Assembly: GCA_025345505.1 (NCBI GenBank)
Contig: JANVCC010000152.1
Location: 3,357,318-3,421,317, forward strand
Length of the DNA: 64,000 nucleotides
DNA from: Todiramphus chloris collaris
Lineage: Eukaryota > Chordata > Aves > Coraciiformes > Alcedinidae
Direction: 5' to 3'
The notes under the pieces are model-generated. The model did not search any database and was not told the DNA's origin. It worked only from the letters and a program-made list of their open reading frames with translations. The position numbers and the translations under genes were made by a program. Shown in pieces: positions 59,329 to 64,000 of this stretch (within the stretch, counting starts at the first letter, position 1; the number at the start of each line of letters is the position of its first letter).

Positions 59329-59784
59329 TGTTGATGCGTATCTTAAAAAATGAACAGTGAAAAATCATTTGTAAGAACCAGCATCAAAGTCCACTTTTAA
59401 GGATCTCATAACAAAGCTGGCAAACCTGATTTTTCTGATCAGAAAGGTTAGATAAATATATGTGCATAGCTGCATAGCCAACTCCCATTTTTTTATTCTT
59501 TTTTTTTTCAGTCTGAAAACCCTTCTACTAAAGATTCAGCTGTATTTTCCTTCTTTTAACCTCTTTCTTATTCTAAATTATTTTCATGTTAAGTAGAAAA
59601 CCATTTCCTGCTTAAGTATTTGATATCTTCCTTCAAAGACTCTTCCACGACTCTTACTAACACCACTCAGTAGTGAGTTAAAGGATCTTGACTGGACACT
59701 TAGAAGAAAAAAGTTTCCAAAATTTCCCAAAATCATGGAAAGGTGAAGCTTTAGACTTCCCTTAAAAGCTCTGCAAAACAAAGA

Positions 59785-59803
59785 TTTTTTTTTTTTTTTT
59801 TTT
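59785..59803 (+). repeat. Poly(T), 19 nt
   Basis: Uninterrupted T19. Confidence 0.9.
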
Positions 59804-59816
59804 CCTTAATTTTTAG

Positions 59817-59850
59817 TACATATAATGAACTTGTACATATAATGAACTTA
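59817..59850 (+). repeat. 17-bp tandem duplication
   Basis: TACATATAATGAACTTG followed directly by TACATATAATGAACTTA; one mismatch, suggesting a recent slippage event. Confidence 0.9.
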
Positions 59851-60458
59851 ACAAGCATGGTTCTCTGCTGCTTTGGGGCACTCAGTGAGCTGGCTTACGT
59901 AACTCAACTGCTTGGGAAGCCACAAATAATCCAAGTCCAAGCTCACTCTGCAGAAAACAGTAGAGGAAAAGATGTTCCAGAGTGTTCTAATACCATATGG
60001 CAAATAGCATTTTCTGTCGTTATGAAGTGCATTTTAACTCCAAGGAGTTTGCAATTATATTTAACTAATTAACTCTATTTGTTTTTTTACCAGACTGTCC
60101 TTTCTTTTAAAAGGAAAGGAAATTCAATCTCCACCCACTGTGATTATCATTTTTATTACGTGTGTAACTGATGGGAGAGGAAAAGGCATTTTAAAGACTA
60201 CCTAATAAATATGCACACAACATATATCAGGTGAGGGGAGGGAGAAAGAATGCCAAACAAAATTTTGTTTAAAATCTCAGTTTCAGACAGATACAGATTG
60301 TCCAATTATCACTTGCATTTTCTTTTAGGGTCATCAGAAGGCTAAGTACATACTTAAAAAGATATAACCTCCTCAAAGAGCCAGAGTACAAAGTACAAAT
60401 GTAGCTGTCAGCAGCCCCCTTCCCATACGCTGTTGCTGACAACATCCAAGGTCAGCAC

Positions 60459-60476
60459 TGTGTATGTGTGTGTGTT
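60459..60476 (+). repeat. (TG)n microsatellite, interrupted
   Basis: TGTGTATGTGTGTGTGTG; nine dinucleotide units with one A interruption. Confidence 0.85.
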
Positions 60477-63400
60477 TTGATGTCAACTGCTATTTAGGTG
60501 CGCTTTTTGTGGTTTGGTTTTTTTTTTTTCTTTCTTGTTGCACTGTCCAGATATACTCCTCTTCCACAAAAGTATCATGGAGCAGCCGACTCTTCTGCCT
60601 CTCATGTTCTCCTTGTCAGAGTGATGCATAAGATATTTCAGTTGTATACATTGGACCTAGTGTTGGTCTCATGTTGTCATTTCAAAATTTGTTACTAAAA
60701 AATATTTTATCACTGGGATGAATCTTATTGTGGCATATGGTATACCACCTCCCCAAATTTCCTAGCATGAAGGGGAGAAAAGGTAATAAACCAATGGAAG
60801 AAAGACCTTCACCAAGGCAGCGTGTAGGCATAGACTTTATGGCCCACACAAGTCTCTATTTTCTATATTTAAACAGATTTTAAGTAAGGAACAGAGCCAT
60901 GTGGTGGTTGTATAGGACTGAATACCAGGATGTTGAGGACTGTGGAGTAGCACTGTGGTAGAGAAGGCAGAAATCTTTCTGTCCCCTTCCCCATAGAAGC
61001 TGTCTGATAGCACATTTCTGTTTTCCCTCACTACTCAGTTGAATGATTTCCTAATTATCTACAGTGAGGTAAGAAACGTACTGTCAATCCTGGGACTGTG
61101 ACATCTGCTTTTGCAGAATAAATACTGAATGTTAGATTTCCATGGGAAGTACAGAGGAAATAATTTTTCATATCATATATGAGTTTATCTGGTTTTGTTA
61201 TTTTGTTCCTATATGTTATTATTTCTCACAGATAAAATCCCATGTCACTCCTGTTTTGAGAGATGATGCATCAGGTTTGTGTAGCCCTTCTAAATGGATA
61301 CTACTAAGGTCAGAGACCTTCTGAACAACACCCATCTCATTTCACCTAATTAAGGAACTTAAAAGTTAGACATTTGCTGTTAAGATCAGTATCCCAGGTT
61401 CTTTTTATAATCCAGACAGAGAAATAGACAGCTCCAGAGGGCCTTATATTAGAAACTGGTTATAGGAAGAAATGAGTGATTCTCTGAAGTTGTCTACTGC
61501 CCATTGATTATAAAAGCAGAATGACAAGCTCAGACATGAAAGTCTATTAGAGTAAGCTAAGGTAATGGCCCCTATGTTATGGGTCAAGAATGCTTTTTCA
61601 GACTACAAGGATCTTTGTGCTCTTAATAAAGCTGCCTTAACAATGCCTATTTTCCCTTGATTTTTCTGAATTCCCTGGGAATCTGAGAGCACATTATATA
61701 ACAGGGATAATTAAGGGACCAGAATGATTGAGCCAAACTGACAAGGTACTTGCACCTATGGCTAGAACAGGGAGGTTGCTGCAGTAGGATCTTGGAAACA
61801 TGTCAGGAGGACCGAAGATTTCTAGAACTCAGGACTGAGAACTTCATGCATAGCACTGAACAGAGATCTGTTCTTACTCTCTGACACATGTGACCAGGTG
61901 ATACAACCCATTAGTGTGATGGATGATGGGATCAGTAAACAGTCCCCCTGAGAGGATCTGTGCTGGGATACATCACTTGGCTATACCATTTCAAGGCCCA
62001 AGTCAGGGTTTCAACAAAGTACTGAACTGGTCCACATGGACCAACTTACTTACCAGTTTGGGCAACATGTCTATGCCACTTGTAAATGTGCTCAAGAATG
62101 AGCACACTGAGGTCTGTGAAACAATAAACTGAAGAGACTGCATTCCCAGCCTGCACAATTCTGCAATACCTGAGTCACCAAGGAAGGAAAAGGAAATCTA
62201 GTGTCATGTGGTAAAACTGGAAATGTACAGTCTAATTTTCACACCGTCCAAATGCATTTGCACATGTATTAATACCAGTTTTCAAGTGAATTGTAAGAGT
62301 TTTGTAGTTCAGTCTAATCATAATCTCCCCTCTACCATGAGCTGCAGAGTGCTTTGGGCAGCAGCCTGTCACATAGCCCTGCCAGGAGAGAAGTGCTCTT
62401 TGGGGGATAATGGTATAATTTGGATAATAGACACTGGATGTGATTTGGTATGCTTACTTAGCATGCTGGATACTGAAAAAGGACTCTGCACATAGCTCAC
62501 TTAAACTATTTAGCTGTCTTCATTTGACTCATTAAAATCTCCACAGACTGGCCTAAATCATAATCCCATTATGGTCAGTGGCAAAACTCCCACTGACTTC
62601 CATGGATCTCTCTCTCTCCTTTTCAATTTCACTCTCCATCACTCTTTCTCAGTCTTATCCCAGTCAGCACTTCTGCACTTATGGAAACAGAGCTGAAAGC
62701 AGCAGGAACTTTCACCCCCTGTTTCACCACTTGATGGGATGCACAGATGGCTTTTCCACTCGCTCCCTTCCTCCCTCCTTCCACAATCCCAGCAGAGTAG
62801 TAGGGGAGGAGGAGGGCTGTGTTCAGCCTGCCTGCTACGGCACTTAAGATGGACTAAGAGACAGTCACATCACCTAAGTGTAAAATGAGCAACTCAGATC
62901 TTGTGCTATACTGGGACCGTCAGGCCCTAATTCCCTGTAGCATCACAGGAAAGAAACAGTCACAATGGTTAACTTGTGCAGCTCTTGCTGGTGGTCTAAA
63001 TATTGCCTCTACCTCACTCCATGGGCAGTATGGGACACCAGACCTTAATAGCCAGAGGTTTGAATTGCTCATTTCTTTTCTGAATTTAGACACTGTAATT
63101 GGAGTTTCATTTCATGTAACAGCCAGAACAGGCAGTCAGACCACATCCGTAAATCACAGTTTGAGCTGTTCATTGCTCTCGTGAGGTTATTAGATGCCAT
63201 AGCAGATGGCCTGAGGTACCAGAGGAGGTACTCTGACTATAGCCTCAGGACTTCTGATAAAACTGACCTCTTTATACATTTCATGAGACCCTCACATTAG
63301 AGTATGGAACCTCAGGACTGTCTCATACATATCTCCACACAATTTATTTTTTTCAATGCAGTTTTTCTTTCAGTCAAATAGGGCAGAGAACAATGTTCCC

Positions 63401-64000
63401 TCAGAATAATAGGAAACTTCTTTCCACTCCACATGGACAAAATTTGTTTTCACATAAATAAAACCAGGCATTAAAAAATAATTTTGAAACAGTGAATGTA
63501 ATGTGTGGAAATGTAAATAGTCTGGTTGTCTGAGAAGGAAAGAGAGAGGCCATCAGTGCTGGCCAGCGTGGCACATTCACCATATGCTGCTACTGGGTGT
63601 CCTAGCGACCCTGCTAAAATTAGGGCAGGGGGTTAACCACAAGTGGATTCAGCATAGTGACAGCAGAAATGACTTGGATAGTGTTCTTTGTATGTCTCTA
63701 AGGATATCAATTTCCTTATATAGTTGTGCTGCCCTTCATGTCAAAACGAGCTATAAAAGCTTGCTTTACTGGAAGTTAATTTAATAAAGAAGGCAGATAG
63801 GTGCTAATTCCTCTGTAAGGAGTGGGTGATTGCTGAATAATATCGAAGCCATTCCCTAGCTCTTCCAGTTTCAGTGTAGCTGTAATGACCCTTATACATA
63901 ATAGAGTATTACACTGGAAGATGATTCCTCCTTTGACTGCTGGTCAAAACATTCTCCTCAGACCAACCACTTTCAACCTGTTACCTCAGCTTTCTTAGGA

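Larger units (their letters stand above)
58683..64000. other. Non-coding DNA, no gene seen
   Basis: About 5.3 kb. Noted: a G-rich cluster at 59287-59328, T19 at 59785-59803, a 17-bp tandem duplication at 59817-59850 and (TG)n at 60459-60476. No exon is recognised; open frames reach about 99 codons without domain signals. Confidence 0.6.

Noticed and set aside
1..64000. CRISPR array, operon, prophage or other bacterial systems
   Set aside because: No regularly spaced repeats, ribosome-binding sites or dense coding; CR1 and LTR content shows vertebrate DNA.

Overview
This window is vertebrate nuclear DNA, and almost certainly avian. The evidence is a set of CR1 non-LTR retrotransposon copies, mostly 5'-truncated. 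They carry the bird-type 3' terminus (tandem ATTCTATG octamers) and the C-terminal part of the CR1 reverse-transcriptase ORF. Several LTRs have the layout I know from bird endogenous retroviruses. Base composition is AT-rich and typical of an intergenic or long-intron region. I see no bacterial, organellar or viral gene organisation, and no complete host gene, tRNA, rRNA or CRISPR array.

Layout. 1-3.0 kb: unique AT-rich DNA with simple repeats and a possible MIR-like relic. 3.0-3.64 kb: one CR1 nested inside an older CR1. 3.64-11.55 kb: unique DNA with (TG)n and AT-rich microsatellites. 11.55-14.1 kb: a minus-strand LTR split by a 1.57-kb CR1 that still encodes an open RT core with a FADD box. 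16.5 kb: a CR1 tail. 17.66-17.89 kb: a 231-bp solo LTR with a 6-bp target-site duplication. 19.6-20.1 kb: a CR1. 20.6-21.2 kb: a CpG-rich, probably young LTR. 21.2-28.0 kb: largely repeat-poor DNA with a diverged local duplication at 26.3/26.5 kb. 28.0-28.9 kb: two CR1 fragments of different age lying head to tail. 28.9-40.0 kb: repeat-poor, with one speculative exon-like segment at 31.34 kb. 40.0-40.75 kb: a CR1 tail and two small tandem duplications. 46.6-46.9 kb: a relic of the same LTR family as at 11.55 kb. 52.36-52.82 kb: a complete solo LTR with perfect 5-bp duplications. 57.9-58.7 kb: a CR1. 59.3 kb: a long G-run cluster with G-quadruplex potential.

There is no gene pathway to describe. 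The coding remnants are decayed retrotransposon ORFs, and the other open frames (up to about 120 codons) look like chance. No undescribed biological system is evident. The items most worth a second look are the insertion history (nested elements, solo LTRs with readable duplications), the CpG-rich LTR at 20.6 kb with uncertain edges, the candidate exon at 31.34 kb, the G-rich tract, and the switch in element orientation between the left and right parts. Family names come from memory of bird repeat consensus sequences; no database was searched.
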